Position numbers and translations under genes: made by a program
Shown: positions 13,601 to 26,960 of the stretch, piece after piece
How positions within the stretch are numbered: position 1 is the stretch's first letter
How the letters are laid out: every line of letters starts with the position of its first letter
Notes under the pieces: generated by a model
What the model was told of the DNA's origin: nothing
The model's input: the letters and a program-made list of their open reading frames with translations, nothing else
Database searches by the model: none
Assembly (NCBI GenBank): GCA_024803745.1
Contig: JANJXV010000044.1
Span: 454,001 to 518,000 of the forward strand
Origin: Megascapheus bottae
Lineage: Eukaryota > Chordata > Mammalia > Rodentia > Geomyidae
Direction of reading: 5' to 3'
Length of the DNA: 64,000 bases

Positions 13601-16202
13601 CTAAACCTAACCCTAACCCTAACCCTAACCCTTACTCTTACCCTAACCCTAACCCCAAACCAAACCCTAAACCTATACCGTACCCTTACACTAAACCTAA
13701 ATCTAACCCTAACCCTTACCCTAAGCCCTAACCCTAACCCTAACCCTAACCATAACCCTTACCTGTAGCCTAACCCTAACCCTAAACCCAACCCTAAACC
13801 TAACACTAGTCCGTATCCTAAGCCTAACCCTAACCCTAATCCTAACCCTAACCCTAACCCTAACCCTTACCCTTACATTAAGCCTAAACCTAACCCCAAC
13901 CCTAACCCTAACACTAATCCTTACCCTAAGCGTAACCCTAAACCTAATCCTAAACCTAACCCTAACCCTAAACTTAACCCTAACCCTAATCCTAAACCTT
14001 ACCCTTACCCTAACCCTAAACCTAACCCTTATCCTAAGCCTAACCCTAACCCTAACCCTAACCATTACCCTAACCCCAACCCTAACCCTAAACCTAACCT
14101 TAATGCTAACCCTAAACCTAACCCTAACCCTAACCCTTACCCTAACCCTAAACTTTACCCTAACCCTAACCCTAACCCTGACCCCAACCCTTACCCTAAA
14201 CCTAACCTTAACCCTTAGCCTAACCCTAACACTAACCATAACCTTAACCCTAACCCTAACCCTAACACTAACCCTTACTCTTACCCTAACCCTAACCCTT
14301 ACCCTAACACTAACCCTAAACTTAACCCTAACCCTAACTCTAACCCTTACCCTAACCCTAACCCTAATCCTAACATTAATCCTAAGCCTTACCCTTACCC
14401 TAAACCTAACCCTAACCCTACCCTTACCCTTACCGTAACCCTAACCCTAAACCAAACACTAACCCTAACACTAACCCTAACCCTAACACTAACCCTGACC
14501 CTAACCCTAACCCTTACCCTTACCCTAACCCTAACCCTAACACTAACCCTAACCCTAACCCTGACCCTAATCCTAACAGATACCCTTACCCTAACCTAAC
14601 CAGAATCCTAACCCTTACCCTAACCCTAACCCTTACCCTAACCCTAACCCCAAACCTATCCCTAACCCTACCCCTAACCCTTACCCTAACCGTAACCTAA
14701 CCCTAAACCTTACTCTTACCCTAACCCTAATCCCAAACTTAACCCTAACCCTAAACCGTGCCCTTACCCTAACCCTAAATCTAAACCTAACCCTAATCTT
14801 TACCCTATCAATAACCCTTACCCTAACCCTAAACCCAAACGTATCCCTAACCCTAACCCTAACCCTAACCCAAACCTATCCCTAACCCTAACCCTAACCC
14901 TAACCCTAACCCAAACCTATCCCTAACCCTAACCCTAACCCTAAACCTAAGCCTAAACCGTACCCTTACCCTAACCCTAAATCTAACCCTAACCCTAACC
15001 CTAACCCTAACCCTAAACCGTAACCTTACCCCAACCCTAACCCTAACCCTAACCCGTACACTTACCCTAACCCTAACCCTAACACTAACCCTAACTTTAA
15101 CTCTAACTCTAACCCTAACCCTAACCCTTACCCTTATCCTATTCTTAACCCTAAACCTTACAATTACCCTTACCCTAAACCTAATCCTAACCCTAACCAT
15201 AAATCTAACCCTTAGTCTTAACCTAAACTTACCCCTAACCCTATCCCTTAACCTAACCCTAAATCTAACCCTTACGCTAACCCTAACCCTAACCCTAACA
15301 CCTAACCCTAAACCTAACCCTAACCCTATCCCTTACCATTACGCTAACCCTAACCCTTACCCTTTCCCCAACCCTAACCCTAACCCTAACCCTAACCTAA
15401 CCCTAACCCTAAACCTAACCCTAACCCTAACCCTTACCTTTACCCTAAGCCTAACCCTAAATCTAAACCTAACCCTAATCCTAACCCTAAACCTAACCCT
15501 AAACATAAACTTAACCCTAACCCTACCCTAACCCTTACCCTTACCCTTACCCTAACCCTAACCCTAAACCTAACCCTAACTCTAAAACTAATCCTTACCC
15601 TCACCCTAACACTAAACCTAACCCTAAACCTTACCTTACCCCTTAACATTATCCTAACCCTAAACCTAACCCAAACCCTAACCCTAATCCTAACACTTAC
15701 CCTTACACTAACCCTAACCCTAACACTTACCCTTACGCTAACCCTAACCCTAACCTTAACACCAACCCTAAACCTAAACCTAACCCTAACGCTAACCCTT
15801 ACCCTTACCCCAACCCTAACGCTAACCCTAACCCTAACCCTAACACTTACCCTTGCCCTAACCCTAACCCTAACCCTAACCCTTACCCGAACCCTAACCA
15901 TAACCCTAACCCTTACATTAACCCTAACCCTAACTCTAAACCTATCCCTAACCCTTACCCTAAACCTAACCCTAACCCCTAACCCTAACCCTTACCCTAA
16001 CCCTAACACTAACCCAAACCCTAACCCTTACCCTAACCCTTACCCTAACACTTAGCCTAATCCAACACTAACCATAACCTTAAACCTAACCCTAACCCTA
16101 ACCCTAACCCTTACCCTTACCCTAACCCTAACCCTAACCCTAACCCTAACACTAACCCTAAACTTAACCCTAACCCTAACTCTAACACTTACGCTAACCC
16201 TA
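10648..16202. repeat. 5.57 kb higher-order repeat, copy 2
   Basis: Direct tandem copy of 5,074-10,647, about 19 bases shorter through three single-hexamer losses and a 1-base loss near 11,620. Example differences: CCCATACCATAACC near 11,255 versus CCCTTACCATAACC near 5,681, and CACTTACGCTAACC near 16,187 versus CACTTAGGCTAACC near 10,631. The junction at about 10,648 lies in an uninterrupted run of CCCTAA units, as expected for unequal exchange between aligned repeats. Confidence 0.93.
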
Positions 16203-16870
16203 ACCCTAACCCTAACCCTAAACCTAACCCTAACCCTAAACCAAACACCTTAGCCTAACCGTAACCCTAACCCTAACACTAACTTTTACCCTAATCCTAA
16301 CCCTAACCCTAACACTTACCCTAACCCTTACCCTAACCCCAACCCCTAAACCTAAACCTTACCCTAACCCTTAACCTAACCCTAACCTTTACCCTTACCC
16401 TAACCCTAACCCTAACCCTAACACTAACCCGAAACTTAACTCTAACCCTTACCCTAACCCTAACCCTTACCCTTATCCTAACCTTAACCCTAAAACTTAC
16501 ACTTACCCTTACCCTAAACCTAAACCTGAACCTAACTCTAACCCTAAATCTAACCCTTATCTTAACCTAAACCTAACCCTAACCCTAGCCCTTACCCTAA
16601 CTCTAAATCTAACCCTTAGCCTAACCCTAACCCTAACCCTAACACTAACCCTTACTCTTACCCTAACCCTAACCCCAAACCAAACCCTAAACCTATACCG
16701 TACCCTTACCCTAAACCTAAATCTAACCCTAACCCTTACCCTAAGCCCTAACCCTAACCCTAACCCTAACCCTTACCCTTACCCTAACCCTAACCATAAA
16801 CCCAACCCTAACCCTAACACTAGTCCGTACCCTAAGCCTAACCCTAACACTAATCCTAACCCTAACCCTA
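14366..16870. repeat. ~2.5 kb tandem repeat, copy 1 (overlaps end of 5.57 kb copy 2)
   Basis: Begins with CCTAACATTAATCCTAAGCC near 14,366, which recurs near 16,880. The following barcodes (CCGTGCCC, CTTTACCCTATCAATAACC, AAACCGTACCC, CCAAACACCTTAGCC at 16,241) recur 2,505 to 2,541 bases later. The later part, 16,203-16,870, extends beyond the 5.57 kb unit and carries the CCAAACACCTTAGCC and ACTAGTCCGTA barcodes. Confidence 0.8.
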
Positions 16871-19410
16871 AACCTAACCCTAATCCTAACATTAATCCTA
16901 AGCCTTACCCTGACCCTAAACCTAACCCTTACCCTTACCGTAACCCTAACCCTAAACCAAACACTAACCCTAACACTAACCCTAACCCTAACACTAACCC
17001 TGACCCTAACCCTAACCCTTACCCTTACCCTAACCCTAACACTAACCCTAACCCTAACCCTGACCCTAATCCTAACAGTTACCCTTACCCTAACCTAACC
17101 CTAATCCTAACCCTTACCCTAACCCTAACCCTTACCCTAACCCTAACCCCAAACCTATCCCTAACCCTAACCCTAACCCTTACCCTAACCATAACCTCAC
17201 CCTAAACCTTACTCTTACCCTAACCCTAATCCCAAACTTAACCCTAACCCTAAACCGTGCCCTTACCCTAACCCTAAATCTAAACCTAACCCTAATCTTT
17301 ACCCTATCAATAACCCTTACCCTAACCCTAAACCCAAACGTATCCCTAACCCTAACCCTAACCCTAACCCAAACCTATCCCTAACCCTAACCCTAACCCT
17401 AACCCTAACCCAAACCTATCCCTAACCCTAACCCTAACCCTAAACCTAAGCCTAAACCGTACCCTTACCCTAACCCTAAATCTAACCCTAACCCTAACCC
17501 TAACCCTAACCCTAAACCGTAACCTTACCCTAACCCTAACCCTAACCCTAACCCGTACACTTACCCTAACCCTAACCCTAACCCTAACACTAACCCTAAC
17601 TTTAACTCTAACTCTAACCCTAACCCTAACCCTTACCCTTATCCTATTCTTAACCCTAAACCTTACAATTACCCTTACCCTAAACCTAATCCTAACCCTA
17701 ACCATAATTCTAACCCTTAGTCTTAACCTAAACTTACCCCTAACCCTATCCCTTAACCTAACCCTAAATCTAACCCTTACGCTAACCCTAACCCTAACCC
17801 TAACACCTAACCCTAAACCTAACCCTAACCCTATCCCTTACCATTACGCTAACCCTAACCCTTACCCTTTCCCCAACCCTAACCCTAACCCTAACCCTAA
17901 CCTAACCCTAACCCTAAACCTAACCCTAACCCTAACCCTTACCTTTACCCTAAGCCTAACCCTAAATCTAAACCTAACCCTAATCCTAACCCTAAACCTA
18001 ACCCTAAACATAAACTTAACCCTAACCCTACCCTAACCCTTACCCTTACCCTTACCCTAACCCTAACCCTAAACCTAACCCTAACTCTAAAACTAATCCT
18101 TACCCTCACCCTAACACTAAACCTAACCCTAAACCTTACCTTACCCCTTAACATTATCCTAACCCTAAACCTAACCCAAACCCTAACCCTAATCCTAACA
18201 CTTACCCTTACACTAACCCTAACCCTAACACTTACCCTTACGCTAACCCTAACCCTAACCTTAACACCAACCCTAAACCTAAACCTAACCCTAACGCTAA
18301 CCCTTACCCTTACCCCAACCCTAACGCTAACCCTAACCCTAACCCTAACACTTACCCTTGCCCTAACCCTAACCCTAACCCTAACCCTTACCCTAACCCT
18401 AACCATAACCCTAACCCTTACATTAACCCTAACCCTAACTCTAAACCTATCCCTAACCCTTACCCTAAACCTAACCCTAACCCCTAACCCTAACCCTTAC
18501 CCTAACCCTAACACTAACCGAAACCCTAACCCTTACCCTAACCCTTACCCTAACACTTAGCCTAACCCAACACTAACCATAACCTTAACCCTAACCCTAA
18601 CCCTAACCCTAACCCTTACCCTTACCCTAACCCTAACCCTAACCCTAACCCTAACACTAACCCTAAACTTAACCCTAACCCTAACTCTAACACTTACGCT
18701 AACCCTAACCCTAACCCTAACCCTAAACCTAACCCTAACCCTAACCCCTACCCTTACCCTAACCCTAACCATAACCCTAAACCAAACACCTTAGCCTAAC
18801 CGTAACCCTAAGCCTAACACTAACTTTTACCCTAATCCTAACCCTAACCCTAACACTTACCCTAACCCTTACCCTAACCCCAACCCCTAAACCTAAACCT
18901 TACCCTAACCCTTAACCTAACCCTAACCTTTACCCTTACCCTAACCCTAACCCTAACCCTAACACTAACCCGAAACTTAACTCTAACCCTTACCCTAACC
19001 CTAACCCTTACCCTTATCCTAACCTTAACCCTAAAACTTACACTTACCCTTACCCTAAACCTAAACCTGAACCTAACTCTAACCCTAAATCTAACCCTTA
19101 TCTTAACCTAAACCTAACCCTAACCCTAGCCCTTACCCTAACCCTAAATCTAACCCTTAGCCTAACCCTAACCCTAACCCTAACACTAACCCTTACTCTT
19201 ACCCTAACCCTAACCCCAAACCAAACCCTAAACCTATACCGTACCCTTACCCTAAACCTAAATCTAACCCTAACCCTTACCCTAAGCCCTAACCCTAACC
19301 CTAACCCTAACCCTTACCCTTACCCTAACCCTAACCATAAACCCAACCCTAACCCTAACACTAGTCCGTACCCTAAGCCTAACCCTAACACTAATCCTAA
19401 CCCTAACCCT
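16871..19410. repeat. ~2.5 kb tandem repeat, copy 2 (third copy of the 9.2-10.6 kb segment)
   Basis: Bases 17,260-18,707 match 9,200-10,647 at a constant offset of 8,060, and match 14,760-16,202 at 2,499-2,505. This copy keeps a hexamer that is missing at about 15,080, so it is not a simple descendant of the present 14.9 kb copy. At about 18,740 it carries 36 extra bases (CCCCTACCCTTACCC and neighbours) relative to about 16,220. Past 19,410 it continues where the copy ending at 16,870 does not. Confidence 0.82.
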
Positions 19411-19564
19411 AACCCTAACCCTAATCCTAACCCTAACCATTACCCATACATTAAACCTAAACCTAACCCCAACCCTAACCCTAACACTAATCCTTACCCT
19501 AAGCCTAACCCTAAACCTAATCCTAAACCTAACCCTAACCCAAAACTTAACCCTAACCCTAACA

Positions 19565-19732
19565 CTAAACCTTACCCTCACCCTAACCCTAAACCTAACC
19601 CTTATCCTAAGCCTAACCCTAACCCTAACCCTAACCATTACCCTAAACTTAATGCTAACCCTAAACCTAACTCTAACCCTAACCCTTACCCTAACCCTAA
19701 ACTTTACCCTAACCCTAACCCTAACCCTAATC
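19565..19732. repeat. 168 bp tandem duplication, copy 1
   Basis: A 168-base unit (28 hexamers) running from CTAAACCTTACCCTCACC through CTTAATGCTAACC (ATG at 19,652) and CTAAACTTTACCC. It is repeated immediately downstream at an offset of exactly 168. Confidence 0.9.
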
Positions 19733-19900
19733 CTAAACCTTACCCTCACCCTAACCCTAAACCTAAACCTTATCCTAAGCCTAACCCTAACCCTAACCCT
19801 AACCATTACCCTAAACTTAATGCTAACCCTAAACCTAACTCTAACACTAACCCTTACCCTAACCCTAAACTTTACCCTAACCCTAACCCTAACCCTGACC
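19733..19900. repeat. 168 bp tandem duplication, copy 2
   Basis: Same order of variants as 19,565-19,732, with the ATG-bearing barcode at 19,820. About two substitutions separate the copies (CTCTAACACTAACC versus CTCTAACCCTAACC; AAACCTAAACC versus AAACCTAACCC). The end differs because this copy runs into CCCTGACCCCAACCC, the context seen once only in related blocks at 8,600, 14,180 and 23,530. Confidence 0.88.
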
Positions 19901-21397
19901 CCAACCCTTACCCTAAACCTAACCTTAACCCTTAGCCTAACCCTAACACTAACCATAACCTTAACCCTAACCCTAACCTTAACCCTAACCCTTACTCTTA
20001 CCCTAACCCTAATCCTAACCCTAACACTAACCCTAAACTTAACCCTAACCCTAACTCTAACCCTAACCCTAACCCTAAACCTAACCCTAATCCTAACATT
20101 AATCCTAAGCCTTACCCTGACCCTAAACCTAACCCTTACCCTTACCGTAACCCTAACCCTAAACCAAACACTAACCCTAACACTAACCCTAACCCTAACA
20201 CTAACCCTGACCCTAACCCTAACCCTTACCCTTACCCTAACCCTAACACTAACCCTAACCCTAACCCTGACCCTAATCCTAACAGTTACCCTTACCCTAA
20301 CCTAACCCTAATCCTAACCCTTACCCTAACCCTTACCCTAACCCTAACCCCAAACCTATCCCTAACCCTAACCCTAACCCTTACCCTAACCATAACCTCA
20401 CCCTAAACCTTACTCTTACCCTAACCCTAATCCCAAACTTAACCCTAACCCTAAACCGTGCCCTTACCCTAAACCTAAATCTAAACCTAACCCTAATCTT
20501 TACCCTAACCCTAACCCTTACCCTAACCCTTAACCCAAACTTATCCCTAACCCTAACCCAAACCCTAACCCAAACCTATCCTTAACCCTAACCCTAACCA
20601 TAACCCTAACCCAAACCTATCCCTAACCCTAAACCTAACCCTAAGCCTAAACCGTACACTTACCCTAACAATAACCCTAACCCTAATCCGAACCATAAAT
20701 CTAACCCTTAGTCTTAACCTAACCTTAACCCTAACCCTACCCCTTACCCTAACCCTAAATCTAACCCTTACGCTAACCCTAACCCTAACCCTAACACCTA
20801 ACACTAACCCTAACCCTAACCCTATCCCTTACCCTTACCCTAACCCTAACCCTTACCCTTTCCCCAACCCTAACTCTAACCCTAACCCTAACCTAACCCT
20901 AACCCTAAACCTAACCCTAACCCTAACCCTTACCTTTACCCTAAGCCTAACCCTAAATCTAAACCTAACCCTAATCCTAACCCTAACCCTAACCCTAAAC
21001 CTAAACTTAACCCTAACCCTAAACCTAACCGTTACCCTTACCCTTACCCTAACCCTAACCCTAAACCTAACCCTAACTCTAAAACTAATCCTTACCCTCA
21101 TCCTAAACCTAACCCTAACCCTAACCCTAACCTTAACCCTTAACCTTATCCTAACCCTAAACCTAACCCAAACCCTAAGCCTAATCCTAACACTTACCCT
21201 TACACTAACCCTAACCCTAACACTTACCCTTACCCTAACCCTAACCGTAACCTTAACTCCAACCCTAAACCTAAACCTAACCCTAACGCTAACCCTTAAC
21301 CTTACCCTAACCCTAACGCTAACCCTAACCCTAACCCTAACACTTACCCTTGCCCTAACCCTAACCCTAACCATAACCCTTACCCTCACCCTAACCA

Positions 21398-21431
<34 letters not shown>

Positions 21432-22470
21432 TCTAACCCCTATCCCTAACCCTTACATTAAACCTAACCCTAACCCCTAACCCTAACCCTTACCCTTACC
21501 CTAACCCTAACCCTAACTCTAACCCTAACACTAACCCAAACCCTAACCCTTACCCTAACCCTTAACCTAACCCTTAGCCTAACCCTAACACTAAACATAA
21601 CCTTAACCCTAAACCTAACCCTAACCCTTACCCTTACCCTAACCCTAACACTAACCCTAACACTAACCCTAACCCTAACACTAACCCTGACCCTAACCCT
21701 AACCCTTACCCTTACCCTAACCCTAACCCTAACACTAACCCTAACCCTAACCCTGACCCTAATCCTAACAGATACCCTTACCCTAACCTAACCAGAATCC
21801 TAACCCTTACCCTAACCCTAACCCTTACCCTAACCCTAACACCAAACCTATCCCTAACCCTACCCCTAACCCTTACCCTAACCGTAACCTAACCCTAAAC
21901 CTTACTCTTACCCTAACCCTAATCCCAAACTTAACCCTAACCCTAAACCGTGCCCTTACCCTAACCCTAACCCTAACCCTAACCCTTATATTTACCTTAA
22001 CCCTAACCCTAACCCTAACACTAACCCTAACCTTAACTCTAACTCTAACCCTAACCCTAACCCTTACCCTTATCCTATCCTTAACCCTAAACCTTACACT
22101 TACCCTTACCCTAACCCCAACCCAACCCTAATCCTAACCATAAATCTAACCCTTAGTCTTAACCTAACCTTAACCCTAACCCTAGCCCTTACCCTAACCC
22201 TAAATCTAACCCTTATGCTAAAGCTAACCCTAACCCTAACCCCTAACCCTAACCCTAACCCTAACCCTATCCCTTACCCTTACCCTAACCCTAACCCAAA
22301 CTCTAACGCTTATCCTTACCTTAACCCTAACTATAACGGTAACCCTTACCCTAAACATAACCCTAACTCTTACCCTAACCCTAACATTAACCCTAACACC
22401 TAACCCTAACCCTAACGCTCATGCTAACCCTAAACCTAACCCTAACCCTTACCCTAACCCTAACCCTAAC
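19901..22470. repeat. Mosaic block between named copies
   Basis: No gene. About 20,076-20,290 repeats the pattern at 16,870-17,100 (CCTAACATTAATCCTAAGCC, CCCTGACCCTAAACC). About 20,400-21,420 is a drifted relative of 9,140-10,420, with CCGTGCCC near 20,458 and CACTTACCCTTGCCC near 21,342. About 21,640-21,960 resembles 8,900-9,220. The 400 bp dispersed copy then occupies 21,974-22,380. Sharp switches between partners indicate repeated exchange, not simple drift. Confidence 0.65.
21974..22380. repeat. Dispersed ~400 bp copy, partner at 137-540
   Basis: Right-hand copy of the segment described at 137-540, with the same order of rare units. Differences are few: CCCTTTGTCTT at about 312 in the left copy is CCCTTAGTCTT here, and CTAACTGTTACC is CTAACTCTTACC. 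The left copy therefore has private changes, and this copy looks closer to the shared form. Confidence 0.85.
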
Positions 22471-24230
22471 CCTAACCCAAACCCTTCCCCTTACCCTAAC
22501 CCTAACCCTAACCCTAAACCTAACCCTAACCCTAACCCCTACCCTTACCCTAACCCTAACTCTAACCCTAAACCAAACACCTTAGCCTAACCGTAACCCT
22601 AACCCTAACACTAACTTTTACCCTAAACCTAACCCTAACCCTAACACTTACTCTAACCCTAACCCTAACCCCAACCCCTAAACCTAACCCTTACCCTAAC
22701 CCTTAACCTAACCCTAACCTTTACCCTTACCCTAACCCTAACCCTAACCCTAACACTAACCCTAACCTTAACTCTAACCCTAAACCTAACCCTAACCCTT
22801 ACCCTTATCCTAACCTTAACCCTAAACCTTACACTTACCCTTACCCTAACCCTAACCCTAAATCTAAACCTTATCTTAACCTAACCCTAATCCTAAACCT
22901 AGCCCTTACCCTAACACTAAATCTAACCCTTAGCCTAAACCTAACCCTAACCCTAACCCTAACCCTTACTCTTACCCTAACCCTAACCCCAAACCAAACC
23001 CTAAACCTATACCGTACCCTTACCCTAAACCTAAATCTAACCCTAACCCTTACTCTAAGCCCTAACCCTAACCCTAACCCTAACCATAACCCTTACCCGT
23101 AGCCTAACCCTAACCCTAAACCCAACCCTAACCCTAACACTAGTCCGTACCCTAAGGCTAACCCTAACCCTAATCCTAACCCTAACCCTAACCCTAACCC
23201 TAATCCTAACCCTAACCCTTACCCTTACATTAAGCCTAAACCTAACCCCAACCCTAACCCTAACACTAATCCTTACCCTAAGCCTAACCCTAAACCTAAT
23301 CCTAAACCTAACCCTAACCCTAAACTTAACCCCAACCCTAATCCTAAACCTTACCCTTACCCTAACCCTAAACCTAACCCTTATCCTAAGCCTAACCCTA
23401 ACCCTAACCCTAACCATTACCCTAACCCCAACCCTAACCCTAACCCTAACCTTAATGCTAACCCTAAACCTAACCCTAACCCTAACCCTTACCCTAACCC
23501 TAAACTTTACCCTAACCCTAACCCTAACCCTGACCCCAACCCTTACCCTAAACCTAACCTTAACCCTTAGCCTAACCCTAACACTAACCATAAACTTAAC
23601 CCTAACCCTAACCCTAACACTAACCCTTACTCTTACCCTAACCCTAACCCTTACCCTAACACTAACCCTAAACTTAACCCTAACCCTAACTCTAACCCTT
23701 ACCCTAACCCTAACCCTAACCCTAATCCTAACATTAATCCTAAGCCTTACCCTTACCCTAAACCTAACCCTAACCCTACCCTTACCCTTACCGTAACCCT
23801 AACCCTAAACCAAACACTAACCCTAACACTAACCCTAACCCTAACACTAACCCTGACCCTAACCCTAACCCTTACCCTTACCCTAACCCTAACACTAACC
23901 CTAACCCTAACCCTGACCCTAATCCTAACAGTTACCCTTACCCTAACCTAAACAGAATCCTAACCCTTACCCTAACCCTAACCCTTACCCTAACCCTAAC
24001 CCCAAACCTATCCCTAACCCTACCCCTAACCCTTACCCTAACCGTAACCTAACCCTAAACCTTACTCTTACCCTAACCCTAATCCCAAACTTAACCCTAA
24101 CCCTAAACCGTGCCCTTACCCTAACCCTAAATCTAAACCTAACCCTAATCTTTACCCTAACAATAACCCTTACCCTAACCCTAAACCCAAACGTATCCCT
24201 AACCCTAACCCTAACCCTAACCCAAACCTA
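22470..24230. repeat. Copy related to 3,290-5,040 and 7,590-9,300
   Basis: Barcodes CCCTTCCCCTTACCC, CCAAACACCTTAGCC (22,573), ACTAGTCCGTA (about 23,140), CTTAATGCTAACC (ATG at 23,455) and CCGTGCCC (about 24,109) follow the same order and nearly the same spacing as at 3,290-4,900 (offset about 19,200) and 7,590-9,200. No gene is present. Confidence 0.78.
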
Positions 24231-26960
24231 TCCCTAACCCTAACCCTAACCCTAACCCTAACCAAAACCTATCCCTAACCCTAACCCTAAACCTAACCCT
24301 AAGCCTAAACCGTACCCTTACCCTAACCCTAAATCTAACCCTAATCCTAACCCTAACCCCTAACCCTAACCCTAACCCTAAACCGTAACCTTACCCTAAC
24401 CCTAACCCTAACCCTAACCCGTACACTTACCCTAACCCTAACCCTAACCCTAACACTAACCCTAACCTTAACTCTAACTCTAACCCTAACCCTAACCCTA
24501 ACCCTTACCCTTATCCTATTCTTAACCCTAAACCTTACAATTACCCTTACCCTAAACCTAATCCTAACCCTAACCATAAATCTAACCCTTAGTCTTAACC
24601 TAAACTTAACCCTAACCCTATCCCTTACCCTAACCCTAAATCTAACCCTTACGCTAACCCTAACCCTAACCCTAACCTCTAACCCTAAACCTAACCCTAA
24701 CCCTATCCCTTACCCTTACGCTAACCCTAACCCTTACCCTTTCCCCAACCCTAACCCTAACCCTAACCCTAACCTAACCCTAACCCTAAACCTAACCCTA
24801 ACCCTCACCCTTACCTTTACCCTAAGCCTAACCCTAAATCTAAACCTAACCCTAATCCTAACCCTAACCCTAACCCTAAACATAAACTTAACCTTAACCC
24901 TAACCCTAACCCTTACCCTTACCCTTACCCTAACCCTAACCCTAAACCTAACCCTAACACTAAAACTAATCCTTACCCTCACCCTAACACTAAACCTAAC
25001 CCTAACCCTTACCTTAACCCTTAACCTTATCCTAACCCTAAACCTAACCCAAACCCTAACCCAAATCCTAACACTTACCCTTACACTAACCCTAAACCTA
25101 ACACTTACACTTACGCTAACCCTAACCCTAACCTTAACCCCAAGCCTAAACCTAAACCTAACCCTAACGCTAACCCTTACCCTTACCCTAACCCTAACGC
25201 TAACCCTAACCCTACCCCTAACACTTAACCTTGCCCTAACCCTAACCCTAACCCTTACCCTAACCCTAACCCTAACCCTAACCCTAACCCTAACCCTAAG
25301 CCTAACACTAGTCCGTACCCTAAGCCTAACCCTAACCCTAATCCTAACCCTAACCCTAAGCCTAACCCTAACCCTAACCCTAACCATTACCCTAAACTTA
25401 ATGCTAACCCTAAACCTAACTCTAACCCTAACCCTTACCCTAACCCTAAACTTTACCCTAACCCTAACCCTAACCCTGACTCCAACCCTTACCCTAAACC
25501 TAAACTTAACCCTTAGCCTAACCCTAACACTAACCATAACCTTAACCCTAACCCTAACCTTAACCCTAACCCTTACTCTTACCCTAACCCTAACCCTAAC
25601 CCTAACACTAACCCTAAACTTAACCCTAACCCTAACTCTAACCCTTACCCTAACCCTAACCCTAACCCTAATCCTAACATTAATCCTAAGCCTTACCCTT
25701 ACCCTAAACCTAACCCTTACCCTTACCGTAACCCTAACCCTAAACCAAACACTAACCCTAACACTAACCCTAACCCTAACACTAACCCTGACCCTAACCC
25801 TAACCCTTACCCTAACCCTAACCCTGACCCTAATCCTAACAGTTACCCTTACCCTAACCTAACCCTAATCCTAACCCTTACCCTAACCCTAACCCTTACC
25901 CTAACCCTAACCCCAAACCTATCCCTAACCCTAACCCTAACCCTTACCCTAACCGTAACATCACCCTAAACCTTACTCTTACCCTAACCCTAATCCCAAA
26001 CTTAACCCTAACCCTAAACCGTGCCCTTACCCTAACCCTAAATCTAAACCTAACCCTAATCTTTACCCTAACCCTAACCCTTACCCTAACCCTAAACCCA
26101 AACGTATCCCTAACCCTAACCCAAACCCTAACCCAAACCTATCCCTAACCCTAACCCTAACCCTAACCCTAACCCAAACGTATCCCTAACCCTAACCCTA
26201 ACCCTAAGCCTAAACTGTACACTTACCCTAACCCTAAATCTAACCCTAACCCTAACCCTAACCCCTAACCCTAACCCTAACCCTAAACCGTAACCTTACC
26301 CTAACCCTAACCCTTACACTTACCCTAACCCTAACCCTAACCCTAACACTAACCCTAACCTTAACTCTATCTCTAACCCTAACCCTAACCGTTACCCTTA
26401 TCCTATCCTTAACCCTAAACCTTACACTTACCCTTACCCTAACCCTAACCGTAACCCTAATCCGAAACATAAATCTAACCCTTAGTCTTAATCTAAACTT
26501 AACCCTAACCCTACCCCTTACCCTAACCCTAAATCTAACCTTTAAGCTAACCCTAACCCTAACCCTAACCCCTAACCCTAACCCTAAACCTAACCCTATC
26601 CCTTACCCTTACCCTAACCCTAACCCTTACCCTTTCCCCAACCCTAACCCTAACCCTAACCCTAACCTAACCCTAACCCTAAACCTAACCCTAACCCTAA
26701 CCCTTACCTTTACCATAAGCCTAACCCTAAATCTAAACCTAACCCTAATCCTAACCCTAACCCTAACCACTAACCCTAACACTTACTCTAACCCTTACCC
26801 TTACCCTAACCATAACCCTAAACTTAACCCTAACCCTTACCCTTACCCTAACCCTAACCCTAACCCTAACCCTAACCTTAACCCCAAACCTAACCCTAAC
26901 CCTAACCCTAACCTAACCCTTACCCTAATCCTAACCCTAAACCTAACCACTAACCCTAAC
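24231..26960. repeat. Mosaic block with two partial copies of the CCGTGCCC-AAACCGT module
   Basis: No gene. 24,240-24,720 resembles 9,300-9,790. 24,730-25,260 resembles 9,820-10,340 and 20,860-21,380. 25,300-25,860 returns to the ACTAGTCCGTA/CTTAATGCTAACC module. 25,860-26,740 is again the CCGTGCCC and AAACTGTACAC type, with CCCTTAGTCTTAATC near 26,480. The order alternates between the same two module types seen in the first 22 kb. Confidence 0.62.

Noticed and set aside
22215..22403. Pro-Asn rich open frames (also 40,183-40,551 and 61,211-61,411), resembling a low-complexity surface or antifreeze-like protein
   Set aside because: They are the CCT AAC frame of the array. Identity to flanking non-coding array and the lack of any other signal make a gene call unsupported.
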